Of a stretch of 34,907 nucleotides of DNA, positions 7,801 to 15,604 are shown in pieces. The stretch is from JBBRNH01 sp038230415 (GTDB lineage Bacteria > Bacteroidota > Bacteroidia > Cytophagales > Spirosomataceae). The translations under genes were made by a program, and so were the position numbers. The notes below the pieces were generated by a model. That model was not told where the DNA came from. It saw only the letters and a list, made by a program, of their open reading frames with translations, and searched no databases. The stretch is taken from the NCBI GenBank assembly GCA_038230415.1, contig JBBRNH010000061.1:1-34907 (forward strand), read 5' to 3'. Position 1 is the first letter of the stretch; every line of letters begins with the position of its first letter.

Positions 7801-8991
7801 ATGCAAACGCTTCCACTGGCCCAGATTCCATCGCCCTGTTTTGTGCTGGACGAGGGCAAACTTCGCCGAAATCTCCAACTCATAGACTCCGTGCAGCAGG
7901 CCGCCGGGGTCAAGATTATCCTGGCCCTAAAAGGCTTTTCGATGTTCAGCGTGTTTCCGCTCGTGCGGGAGTACCTGAGCGGGGCAACGGCCAGTTCGCT
8001 CAACGAAATCAAGCTCGTCAACGAGTACATGAACGTACCGGCCCACGCCTACGTCCCCGCCTACCGTGACGACGAATTTGCCGAAATCCTGACCCGCAGC
8101 AGCCACGTGACGTTTAATTCGTGGAGTCAGTGGGAGCGGTTTAGTGGCAAGTGGCAAGTGGCAAGTAGTCAGCCTATCCAGTACGATAACTCGCCACTGA
8201 CCACTAATCACTCGCCACCGTCGTTCGGTATCCGCGTCAATCCGCAGTATTCCGAGGTCGAAACGCCGATGTATGATCCGGCTGTTCCCGGCTCGCGGCT
8301 CGGTGCCACCCGCGACCAACTGCCCGACCAACTGCCCGACGGTCTCGACGGGATTCACTTTCATACGCTCTGCGAAAACGATTCCTACGCCCTCGAACGA
8401 ACGCTGAACGCGCTCGAAAGCCGCTTTGGTGATTTGCTGCATCAGGCGAAGTGGGTGAATATGGGCGGGGGCCACCTGATGACCCGCGACGGCTACAACA
8501 CCGACCACCTGATTGGCCTGCTGCGGGCATTCCGCAAAAAATACGATGTTGACATCATTCTCGAACCCGGCTCGGCCATTGCCTGGCAAACGGGCGTACT
8601 GGTCTCAACGGTGCTGGATGTCTTTAACAGTCAGGGTGTTGACGTGGCTATTCTCGATACGTCGTTTGCGGCCCATATGCCTGATACGCTCGAAATGCCC
8701 TATAAACCCCGCGTTCTGGGCGCGTATCATGAACCAGTTGCGGGCAAACCTACTTACCGGCTCGGTGGTATGACGTGTTTAGCCGGAGATTTCATGGGTG
8801 ATTATTCGTTTGATGAACCGCTGAAGGTGGGCGACCAACTCGTTTTCGATGACATGATTCATTACACGATGGTGAAAACCACCACCTTCAACGGCGTGAA
8901 CCTGCCCGCCATCGGCATCATCCGCGAAAACGGCGAGTTTGATCTTATCCGGCAATACGGCTACGAAAGTTTTAAAGACCGGCTATCTTGA
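7801..8991 (+). CDS. nspC: Carboxynorspermidine/carboxyspermidine decarboxylase
   Basis: The 396-residue protein is a fold-type III PLP enzyme. It has the N-terminal IPSPCFVLDE, the PLP lysine in LALKGFSMFS (Lys44), SFGIRVNPQYSEVETPMYDP, IHFHTLCE (substrate-binding His/Cys-Glu segment), a Gly-rich phosphate loop VNMGGGHLMT, EPGSA and FDDMIHYTMVK near the end. It decarboxylates carboxyspermidine or carboxynorspermidine in the alternative polyamine pathway of Bacteroidota. The ATG at 7801 is chosen over an in-frame TTG at 7786, which overlaps the promoter box. Residues about 115-140 (Gly-Lys-Trp-Gln to Ser-Pro-Pro) are an insertion encoded by a 7-base-period inverted repeat, in a loop between two conserved segments. 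A 12-base tandem duplication gives QLPDQLPD a little further on. Confidence 0.92.
   Translation: MQTLPLAQIPSPCFVLDEGKLRRNLQLIDSVQQAAGVKIILALKGFSMFSVFPLVREYLSGATASSLNEIKLVNEYMNVPAHAYVPAYRDDEFAEILTRSSHVTFNSWSQWERFSGKWQVASSQPIQYDNSPLTTNHSPPSFGIRVNPQYSEVETPMYDPAVPGSRLGATRDQLPDQLPDGLDGIHFHTLCENDSYALERTLNALESRFGDLLHQAKWVNMGGGHLMTRDGYNTDHLIGLLRAFRKKYDVDIILEPGSAIAWQTGVLVSTVLDVFNSQGVDVAILDTSFAAHMPDTLEMPYKPRVLGAYHEPVAGKPTYRLGGMTCLAGDFMGDYSFDEPLKVGDQLVFDDMIHYTMVKTTTFNGVNLPAIGIIRENGEFDLIRQYGYESFKDRLS
8143..8219. repeat. 7-base-period inverted repeat element inside nspC
   Basis: The left arm is AGTGGCA three times in a row (8143-8163) plus a diverged AGTAGTC. The right arm, from 8189, is ACTCGCC, ACTGACC, ACTAATC, ACTCGCC, ACC, also with exact period 7, and is the approximate reverse complement of the left arm. 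About 18 unrelated bases separate the arms. The element is translated in frame within nspC and adds about 26 residues. Confidence 0.8.
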
Positions 8992-9041
8992 TATAGGGTA
9001 TATGATGTATGGTATATGTCATATATCCTATACCCTATATT
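8991..9041. repeat. 7-base-period inverted repeat element after nspC
   Basis: The left arm reads ATATAGG, GTATATG, ATGTATG, GTATATG (8991-9018); the right arm reads ATATATC, CTATACC, CTATATT (9021-9041). The two arms are imperfect reverse complements and can fold into a long AT-rich hairpin. The element begins at the last base of the nspC stop codon and ends 15 bases before the next start. Confidence 0.8.
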
Positions 9042-9056
9042 TATAAAACACACCAA

Positions 9057-9536
9057 ATGACAATTCAACGCTCTTCGTTACTGACAATATTGTGCGTACT
9101 GACAGCCCTCAGTTCGGGCCTGGGCTTGTTCGACGGGGTAATTACGCTGACCAAAACCGATGCCGTGTCAGAAACCACACGCATCAAACGGACGCTTTCG
9201 CCGAGAGACACCAAAAACGACCCGCCCGCTTATTTTGAAGACCGGGCTTCGGGCGATGCCCCCATGCCCGCCGACCCCGCCGTGATTCGCCCGCTGGCGT
9301 TTGCCGGTATCGTGCATAATCTGCTCACGCTCATCGGGGCCGCGCTGATGTTTTGGCTGCGCCGGGCCGGGTTTTGGGTGTATGTGGCGGGGGTGGCCGT
9401 GGGCATTGTGCTGCCCATTGTGCTGGGTGGGTTCAGCGCGTTTATCACGACGTTCGGCGTGTTTTTCAGCGTGATTTTTGCCGTGCTGTATTGGTTTTGT
9501 CTGCCCGAAATGACCCGAAAACCCGTTGAGATATAA
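9057..9536 (+). CDS. Small integral membrane protein of unknown function
   Basis: The ATG at 9057 is used; the longer frame from 9009 would translate the repeat element upstream. The 159-residue product has an N-terminal helix (about 6-24), a polar stretch of about 50 residues with DxxASGDAPMPADP, then three closely packed hydrophobic segments (about 78-98, 103-123 and 126-148). The final residues are charged (EMTRKPVEI). The order suggests four membrane passes with one loop outside the membrane. No family is recognised. It stands between nspC and the photolyase, and nothing in the sequence ties it to either. Confidence 0.7.
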   Translation: MTIQRSSLLTILCVLTALSSGLGLFDGVITLTKTDAVSETTRIKRTLSPRDTKNDPPAYFEDRASGDAPMPADPAVIRPLAFAGIVHNLLTLIGAALMFWLRRAGFWVYVAGVAVGIVLPIVLGGFSAFITTFGVFFSVIFAVLYWFCLPEMTRKPVEI

Positions 9537-9575
9537 GGCGTAAAACCTTGCAGTTGCCCGTCTTGTTATTGGGTT

Positions 9576-11279
9576 GTGAATCCATCAACTGTCAACGCTG
9601 GTTGTCAACGTCCATCGGTCAATATTCTCTGGTTTAAGCGCGACCTGCGCCTGCGCGATCACGCCCCGCTCAAAGCCGCCATCGAAGCCGGAAAGCCGCT
9701 TTTGATGCTGTATTCCGTTGAGCCACCAGTAGTAGCCGACCCGCATTATGACACCCGGCACTGGCGGTTTATCCACGAATCAGTTCAGGACTTGAACCGG
9801 CAGCTAACCCGCTGGGACGCTTACCAACGCGAAGTTCTTTCCCAAACACAAACCCCCGTCCCCGCTTTACACGAGTGGTTGCCGTTTGTGTTTGACGATA
9901 TGCCGGTTGCGGCTGTTCTGCCCGAAAATCCCGGCCCGTATCAGGTATGGTTGTTTCAGCGCGAGGTAACTGCCGTGTTGCGGGCCGTTCAGGAATGGGC
10001 CACGATTGATACCATTTTTTCGCATCAGGAAACCGGCCTTCGCCTGACCTACGACCGCGACAAAGCCGTAACCGCGTTTTGCCGCGAACATAACATCGGC
10101 TGGCAGGAGTTTCAGACCAACGGCGTTATCCGTCCCCTGACCAACCGCGAGACCTGGGCCGCCGACTGGAAAGCCACCATGCAGGTCAATCAGCAACACC
10201 CCGACCTGGCCCGGCTCTGCCCCGCCGATGTGCCTGCCGATTGGTACGACGCGCACCGGGGCGAGACAATGCCGACAGACTGGACAACGCCCGATCCCGT
10301 TTTTCAGCCCGGCGGGGAGCAAAACGCGCACCGCTACCTCAATAGTTTTCTGACCGAACGCATTGCGCTGTATGCCAAAAGCATTTCTAAACCGCTCGAA
10401 AGTCGGCGGGGATGCAGCCGGTTATCGCCGTATCTGGCCTGGGGCTGTCTGAGCATCCGGCAGGTGTTTCAGGCGCAGTTGGCGGCCAAAACAACCAGCA
10501 CCACCAAAGGGCAGTTTGCGGCTTTTGCGTCGCGACTCCGGTGGCATTGCCATTTTATTCAGAAGTTCGAGAGTGAAGACCGGATGGAGTTCGAGAACGT
10601 AAACCTCGCCTTCGATTCGCTATCAAAGAACGTGAACCTGAGTCAGTTACGCGCCTGGATGGACGGGCAAACCGGCTACCCGATGGTGGATGCCTGTATG
10701 CGCTGCCTGAACGCCACGGGCTATATCAATTTCAGGATGCGGGCCATGCTGACCTCGTTTCTGACCCATCATCTGTTTCAGGACTGGAAAGCCGGGGCCG
10801 TTCACCTGGCCCGGATGTACACCGATTTTGAACCCGGAATCCACTACGCTCAAACGCAGATGCAAGCGGGCATGACCGGCACCAACACCGTGAGGATTTA
10901 TAACCCCGTGAAACAATCGCACGATCACGACCCCGACGGTGTGTTTATCCGGCTCTGGGTGCCTGAACTCGCCCGTGTGCCTGCCGCCAATATTCACGAA
11001 CCCTGGCTCATGCCGCCGTTGGAGCAGGACTTATTCGGGTTTCATATTGGGCAGGATTATCCCGCGCCCATCGTTGATATTGCCGAAACCGCCCGCGAAG
11101 CCCAGCGCAAACTCTACGCCCAGCGAAAATCTGACCTCGCCCAAACCGAGAAAGACCGGATTCTGAAACGCCACGCCATTCCCCGCCCCGAAGCCGACAA
11201 ACCGCGTCGGCCCCGGCGCAAGACTGGCACGGCGGCTACCAAAAAATCAAATAAGGCAATGCCTGCGCTTACGGCCTGA
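9576..11279 (+). CDS. Deoxyribodipyrimidine photolyase / cryptochrome family protein
   Basis: The 567-residue protein (GTG start at 9576) has an N-terminal Rossmann-like domain opening with VNILWFKRDLRLRDHAPL, then SHQETG, and a C-terminal FAD-binding domain with RLSPYLAWGCLS (near residue 281) and TGYPMVDACMRCLNATG...NFRMRAM (near 365-392). It should use FAD and blue light to repair UV lesions in DNA or act as a light sensor. A stretch of about 45 residues between the N-terminal helix ESVQDLNRQL and VWLFQREVTAVL looks inserted relative to typical photolyases. The tail (about 525-567) is very basic, rich in Arg, Lys and Pro, and could add DNA binding. It overlaps the serine hydrolase end by 11 bases in convergent orientation. 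A second photolyase of another class lies 2 kb downstream. Confidence 0.9.
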   Translation: MNPSTVNAGCQRPSVNILWFKRDLRLRDHAPLKAAIEAGKPLLMLYSVEPPVVADPHYDTRHWRFIHESVQDLNRQLTRWDAYQREVLSQTQTPVPALHEWLPFVFDDMPVAAVLPENPGPYQVWLFQREVTAVLRAVQEWATIDTIFSHQETGLRLTYDRDKAVTAFCREHNIGWQEFQTNGVIRPLTNRETWAADWKATMQVNQQHPDLARLCPADVPADWYDAHRGETMPTDWTTPDPVFQPGGEQNAHRYLNSFLTERIALYAKSISKPLESRRGCSRLSPYLAWGCLSIRQVFQAQLAAKTTSTTKGQFAAFASRLRWHCHFIQKFESEDRMEFENVNLAFDSLSKNVNLSQLRAWMDGQTGYPMVDACMRCLNATGYINFRMRAMLTSFLTHHLFQDWKAGAVHLARMYTDFEPGIHYAQTQMQAGMTGTNTVRIYNPVKQSHDHDPDGVFIRLWVPELARVPAANIHEPWLMPPLEQDLFGFHIGQDYPAPIVDIAETAREAQRKLYAQRKSDLAQTEKDRILKRHAIPRPEADKPRRPRRKTGTAATKKSNKAMPALTA

Positions 11280-12339
11280 GCAATTTTACCACCGTTTTGT
11301 ACGAATCCGTACCGACGCATTGCTGGATAAAGGTGTTGAGGTTTTTGTTGAGCAACGCGCTTTCGGCGGTGGTTAAGTCGTTGAAAAACACCACAATCCG
11401 GGTGCGGTCTCCGGCTTTGGTAGTGGCATAAAACGCCAGCGTCAGCACAAAAGCGGTGGAGCCACCTTTTAGTCCGATGTGCTGATATACGTTTCGGTTG
11501 GCGGGATTAGCCTCGTAAATCCACTCCATAATCGGGTCGAGCTGGGTCTGCACGGCGGGTGAATAATAGGCCCGGCTCTGGATTTTCTGCATGATGCCCG
11601 CGTATTCGTCCGCCGTTGATGCCACCAAGCGGTCAGACCAGCGTTTCTGCAACGCCATATCGGGGAAAATAAACGTCCGTTTGTAAGCCCCGCTGCTATC
11701 GGCTTTTAGCCGGGCGTGAATCGCTGCAATCTCGCGGGCATAGTCGCTGGCTGTCAGTGTATTAAGCCGATTTATCAGAGCCGTTTTATCGGTAGTCGAA
11801 TATAGAAACAGCGACGATACGAGCGGATACAGTTGGTCGTGTTGGGGCAGGTTTAACTCCCGGAGATTGGCGTTGACGGCATCCAAACCAAGCCGTTCCA
11901 TGAGGTATTCGGTGTTGGCGTTAGAACTGAACCAGATCATACCCGTTGCCACCTCGCGCAACGGCACCCGGCCATTGGTAAGTTTGCCCGCCGTTGTTGC
12001 CTGCTGTTTCCAGTTTGGGTGCGCGTTGCCATCGGTGCCGGGCAGGTAATAACGGTCTAAATCAGCCAGTGACACCAACACATCAGGATTGATTTTACCG
12101 GCTGCGGCCTGTTTGGCAAACTCGATGGCAACAATAATTTTAACGGTGCTGGCGAGGGGAAATTTACGGTCGGCCCGCAACCGAATCAGCGTCGTATCGT
12201 TGCGGCTCAGGTGCAACGCCGAGCGGTTAGGATTATCCCGGATAAAGTCAATAACCGCGTCTGCCGGTGCCGGGCGCACCGTATCGGCAGTCGTTGGCGA
12301 GGTCATAAGCAACGCGGTCAGGGTGGCAAAGAGGAGCAT
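11269..12339 (-). CDS. Exported serine hydrolase, class A beta-lactamase fold
   Basis: The ATG at 12339 is chosen because a signal peptide (MLLFATLTALLMTSPTTA) follows; the open frame extends 43 codons further but the extension is not protein-like. The 356-residue product has the three penicilloyl-serine transferase motifs: Ser-Thr-Val-Lys at 64-67 (SxxK, nucleophile Ser64), Ser-Ser-Asn at 138-140 (SxN) and Lys-Gly-Gly-Ser at 291-294 (KTG equivalent). It belongs to the class A beta-lactamase-like serine hydrolases, which include enzymes acting on cell-wall peptides or beta-lactams; which applies here cannot be told. No clear ExxLN omega-loop motif was seen, so beta-lactam resistance should not be assumed. 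The location is probably periplasmic. Confidence 0.8.
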   Translation of the reverse strand: MLLFATLTALLMTSPTTADTVRPAPADAVIDFIRDNPNRSALHLSRNDTTLIRLRADRKFPLASTVKIIVAIEFAKQAAAGKINPDVLVSLADLDRYYLPGTDGNAHPNWKQQATTAGKLTNGRVPLREVATGMIWFSSNANTEYLMERLGLDAVNANLRELNLPQHDQLYPLVSSLFLYSTTDKTALINRLNTLTASDYAREIAAIHARLKADSSGAYKRTFIFPDMALQKRWSDRLVASTADEYAGIMQKIQSRAYYSPAVQTQLDPIMEWIYEANPANRNVYQHIGLKGGSTAFVLTLAFYATTKAGDRTRIVVFFNDLTTAESALLNKNLNTFIQQCVGTDSYKTVVKLLRP

Positions 12340-12709
12340 CGTTCTGGCTGATGTTGGTTCAGCACTAAGGTTAGTAATTAGTTGCCAAACCTGCAACTCA
12401 ACCCGCAGCAACTGGCCCAATTTGGCCTCAGTCACAACCAGAAAGACCCGTCGGGACTGACGGCGCAACCCGTTGGGTTCTGGTCGGGTAGCAGAACGAT
12501 GTGCAAAACGGTGCGGGTATTGGGGTAGATAGGCCGGTTAGCGTGTGGAACCCTAAAAAAGTCGGCGGGTTGCCCTGAAGTATGAAATTCCCGTTACCGT
12601 AAACGAAATAGTACGCTAAGAACCTCCCGAAAAACGGTACTTTTCCGGCGTGTCCGGCCAACGGTCGGGCTGCGTTGCAAAACAGCGTTCACCCGTTAAT
12701 CAATCGGTT
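12340..12709. other. 370-base divergent intergenic region
   Basis: No convincing gene is seen between the serine hydrolase and the cupin. Open frames here are short and lack protein-like composition. Near 12637-12652 CCGAAAA and TTTTCCGG flank ACGGTAC as an imperfect hairpin, and TACTTTTC within it is a weak match to the -7 box, so a promoter for the cupin gene may lie there. Confidence 0.35.
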
Positions 12710-13276
12710 ATGAATCGGAGAACATTTATTCAGGCCACCCTCGCTGCGGCCCCCGTAGCAACCACGATGCCTACTTTGGTGCCAGGTAAATCAGACCGCG
12801 CCCCCAAAGGATTTGTGGCCAAAGCCGGCGAGGGGCGGTATCACGGCCACATTCAACTGACCGGCGTAAACGTCAATATTCAGGACGTGAAAGTATCCGG
12901 CAAAGACACCAACGGCGATTTCGCCCTTTTTGAGCAGACTGGCCTGTCGCCCGGACGCGGAGTGCCGCTGCACATTCACCCGGCGCAGGACGAGCTGTTC
13001 CGAATCCTGGATGGCGAATACCATTTTCAGGTCGGCGACGAAAAATACCGGCTCAAGGCGGGCGATGCCATTTTTTTGCCCCGAAACGTGGCCCACGCCT
13101 GGATTCAGGTGAGCCAAACCGGAAAGACACTCGTGCTGGTTCAGCCGGCGGGCAAGTTAGAAGAGTTTTTTGTGACAATGAGCAGCCTTCAAAAACCACC
13201 CACGCCCGACGAACTCGCCAAACATTTTGCCGATAACGACATGAAAATCGTTGGCCCGCCCATGAAACCCGATTGA
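12710..13276 (+). CDS. Tat-exported cupin domain protein
   Basis: The ATG at 12710 begins with NRRTFIQATLAAAPVA, a twin-arginine-type signal; the longer frame from 12650 has no protein-like N-terminus. The 188-residue product is a single cupin: motif 1 is HIHPAQDELFRILDGEYHF (two His, Asp-Glu and a conserved Gly, around residue 92) and motif 2 is AIFLPRNVAHAWIQV (around 130), giving a 3-His/1-Glu metal site. Related proteins are annotated as quercetin dioxygenase-like cupins, but most have no known substrate. Export by Tat fits folding around the metal in the cytoplasm. It is 36 bases upstream of the FeS photolyase and in the same direction, with no obvious functional link. Confidence 0.82.
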   Translation: MNRRTFIQATLAAAPVATTMPTLVPGKSDRAPKGFVAKAGEGRYHGHIQLTGVNVNIQDVKVSGKDTNGDFALFEQTGLSPGRGVPLHIHPAQDELFRILDGEYHFQVGDEKYRLKAGDAIFLPRNVAHAWIQVSQTGKTLVLVQPAGKLEEFFVTMSSLQKPPTPDELAKHFADNDMKIVGPPMKPD

Positions 13277-13312
13277 TAAAACAGTAGCCCGAAACGGGTG
13301 GTTTCAATCGGT

Positions 13313-14854
13313 ATGATAACGTCTCTCCGCCTGATTTTGGGCGACCAACTCAACGCCCGCCACTCGTGGTTTACGGCCCAACCCGCCGACAATTCGGTGC
13401 TGTATGTGCTGATGGAAATGCGGCAGGAAACCGACTACGCCCAACACCACATCCAGAAAGTGCTGGCGTTTTTTCTGGCGATGCGCCACTTTGCCGACCA
13501 TCTCAGGGCCACCGGCCACCGCGTGGCATACCTCCCGCTCGACGACCCGGCCAACACCCAATGCCTGACCGACAACCTCGATGCACTCATCAATCAGCAT
13601 GACGCTCAGTCGTTTGCGTATCAACTGCCCGACGAATACCGGCTCGATGAACAACTCAAAACCTACGCTGCCGGGCTGACCATTCCGACGCAAGCCATTG
13701 ATACGGAGCATTTCTACACCACCCGCGAGGAACTCGCCCGGCACTACGGCGGCAAGAACTTCATTATGGAGTTTTTTTACCGGAAGCTGCGCCAAAAGCA
13801 TAATGTGTTGATGCTCGATGCCAAAACCCCGCTCACCGGCCAGTGGAATTACGATGCCGAAAACCGCAATCCGCTGCCCAAAAACCCGGTTGTTATTGCG
13901 CCAAAACTTTTTGAGCGCGACGTTACGGCGTTGCACGACATGGTTGTGGCGCAGGGCGTTGAGACTATGGGAACCGTTGACCCGGCGCGGTTTATCTGGC
14001 CCGTTACGCGGGACGAATTTCTGGAAATGCTCGATTTCTTCTGCCGCGAATGCCTGCCGCAATTCGGTACGTTTCAGGATGCCATGCACCCCACCGAATG
14101 GTCGCTGTACCACGCCCGGTTGTCGTTTGGGATGAACAGCAAACTCATTTCGCCCAAAGAAGTGGTTGATGCCGCCATTGCCGAATATCAGCGTCGGCCC
14201 AACGAGATTGGTTACGCGCAGATCGAGGGGTTTGTGCGGCAGATTATCGGCTGGCGCGAGTATATGCGGGGCGTGTACTGGGCCAAGATGCCCGATTTTG
14301 CCACGCTGAATTTTTTCAACCACACCCGCCCGCTGCCCGGCTGGTACTGGACGGGTAACACCAAAGCCAACTGCCTGAGCCACGCCATCGGCCATTCGCT
14401 GCAATACGCCTACGCCCACCACATTCACCGACTGATGGTAACGGGTAACTTCGCGCTGCTGGCCGGTATCGCACCTGACGACGTAGATGCCTGGTATTTA
14501 GGGGTTTATATTGATGCCATCGAATGGGTCGAGATCACCAATGTGCGGGGCATGAGTCAATTTGCCGATGGTGGTATCGTTGGCACCAAGCCATATATAT
14601 CGTCAGCGGCCTACATCAACAAGATGAGTCCGTACTGCAAAACGTGTTTCTACGATAAAAGCAGTCGGGTAGGGGAGCGGGCCTGTCCGTTCAATAGCTT
14701 GTATTGGGATTTTTATGACCGCAACCGGGCTACATTAGCCCGCAACCCCCGGATTGGGATGATGTACAAGACCTGGGATAAAATGAGCGCGACCGACCGC
14801 GAAGCCACGCTGCAACAAGCCGCGTTCTGGTTAGAGAATCTGGAAACGATTTAG
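13313..14854 (+). CDS. Iron-sulphur photolyase (FeS-BCP / PhrB-like (6-4) photolyase)
   Basis: The ATG at 13313 is preferred over GTG at 13298 since the family begins with LRLILGDQLN. The 513-residue protein has the N-terminal antenna domain of the cryptochrome/photolyase FeS-BCP class (LGDQLNARHSWF) and a C-terminal FAD domain. The four iron-sulphur cysteines are Cys354, Cys442, Cys445 and Cys458; their spacing (88, 3, 13) equals that reported for Agrobacterium PhrB. Enzymes of this class repair (6-4) photoproducts and bind FAD, a ribolumazine antenna and a 4Fe-4S cluster. The ribolumazine antenna is the substrate of riboflavin synthase, whose gene is 10 kb upstream, though no operon link exists. 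Confidence 0.93.
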   Translation: MITSLRLILGDQLNARHSWFTAQPADNSVLYVLMEMRQETDYAQHHIQKVLAFFLAMRHFADHLRATGHRVAYLPLDDPANTQCLTDNLDALINQHDAQSFAYQLPDEYRLDEQLKTYAAGLTIPTQAIDTEHFYTTREELARHYGGKNFIMEFFYRKLRQKHNVLMLDAKTPLTGQWNYDAENRNPLPKNPVVIAPKLFERDVTALHDMVVAQGVETMGTVDPARFIWPVTRDEFLEMLDFFCRECLPQFGTFQDAMHPTEWSLYHARLSFGMNSKLISPKEVVDAAIAEYQRRPNEIGYAQIEGFVRQIIGWREYMRGVYWAKMPDFATLNFFNHTRPLPGWYWTGNTKANCLSHAIGHSLQYAYAHHIHRLMVTGNFALLAGIAPDDVDAWYLGVYIDAIEWVEITNVRGMSQFADGGIVGTKPYISSAAYINKMSPYCKTCFYDKSSRVGERACPFNSLYWDFYDRNRATLARNPRIGMMYKTWDKMSATDREATLQQAAFWLENLETI

Positions 14855-14867
14855 GGGAAGACAGCCG

Positions 14868-14875
14868 TATCTTTG
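14868..14875 (+). promoter_or_regulatory. Bacteroidota -7 promoter box
   Basis: TATCTTTG matches TAnnTTTG exactly, 16 bases before the ATG at 14892 and just after the photolyase stop, so the downstream gene probably has its own promoter. No correctly spaced -33 TTG is seen. Confidence 0.55.
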
Positions 14876-14891
14876 ACTAAAACCGAATCAG

Positions 14892-15497
14892 ATGGCTTAC
14901 AGCAACTTTACGCTCCGCGAAGCAAAACGCAAATTCGGGCTGACCGAACAACGCGAACCGCTATTCTCTGACGTGAGACCAGTTCAACCGGGTACGTGGT
15001 TGCTCGAAACCCTTGACCTAACCCATGATTCGGCCCTGATCAGTGAGAAGGAACGCTCAGAAATGCTGGTTGTGCCGGTCTTGATTGAACTTCGGCGGTT
15101 GATGAATAAAACCATCGCACTCTATTCCGGTGCGTTTCTCGACGTGGATGCCAGTAGAGGACTCAATGGTGAATGTGATTTTATTTTGGCACGGGGCGCA
15201 CAAAATTACACGCTCGATACGCCGATTTTTTGCTTGGTCGAAGCCAAAAAAAACGATGTCGAAGGCGCATTTGGGCAGTGCGTAGCGCAGATGGTTGGGG
15301 CGCGGCTTTATAACGAACTGGACGGAAAGCCGACGGATGAACTCTACGGTTGCGTGACGACGGGATTAGAATGGAAATTTTTGCACCTGTCCGGCACAAC
15401 GATCACGATTGACCTTGACTTTTATTTTATCAATAAACTGCCGCAATTGCTTGGCACACTAACGTTTCTTGCCACAGAATTAACGCCAACGCCGTAG
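14892..15497 (+). CDS. Orphan PD-(D/E)XK-like protein
   Basis: The 201-residue protein has the core of a restriction-endonuclease-like fold: a helix with ERSEMLVVPVLIELRRL, then NGECDFILARG (Asp96), a strand TPIFCLVEAKK (Glu117, Lys119) and a following helix with AFGQCVAQM (Gln129). The arrangement D(x20)ExK with a Gln in the next helix is the pattern of PD-(D/E)XK nucleases. No methyltransferase or specificity subunit is adjacent, so it is not a typical restriction system. Similar lone proteins are common in cyanobacteria and Bacteroidota and remain uncharacterised, as far as I know. It has its own promoter box. Function unknown; nuclease activity is inference from the motif only. Confidence 0.65.
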   Translation: MAYSNFTLREAKRKFGLTEQREPLFSDVRPVQPGTWLLETLDLTHDSALISEKERSEMLVVPVLIELRRLMNKTIALYSGAFLDVDASRGLNGECDFILARGAQNYTLDTPIFCLVEAKKNDVEGAFGQCVAQMVGARLYNELDGKPTDELYGCVTTGLEWKFLHLSGTTITIDLDFYFINKLPQLLGTLTFLATELTPTP

Positions 15498-15604
15498 TCA
15501 TTCCCAATTTTCAGGATAGCCAGATTACTACCAATTTAGCCATTTTCCAAGAATGTCTTGTATCTTGACTGCTCTTTTTACAATCACCTTAACCGAAAAA
15601 GACA

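Noticed and set aside
12428..12661. A 77-codon leftward frame in the intergenic region
   Set aside because: Composition is not protein-like (many Pro, Thr, Phe and Gly without pattern) and no start signal or motif is present.
13304..14428. A 374-codon leftward open frame
   Set aside because: It is the mirror of the FeS photolyase gene, which has all family motifs; the reverse product is low-complexity with many Val, Gly and Arg.
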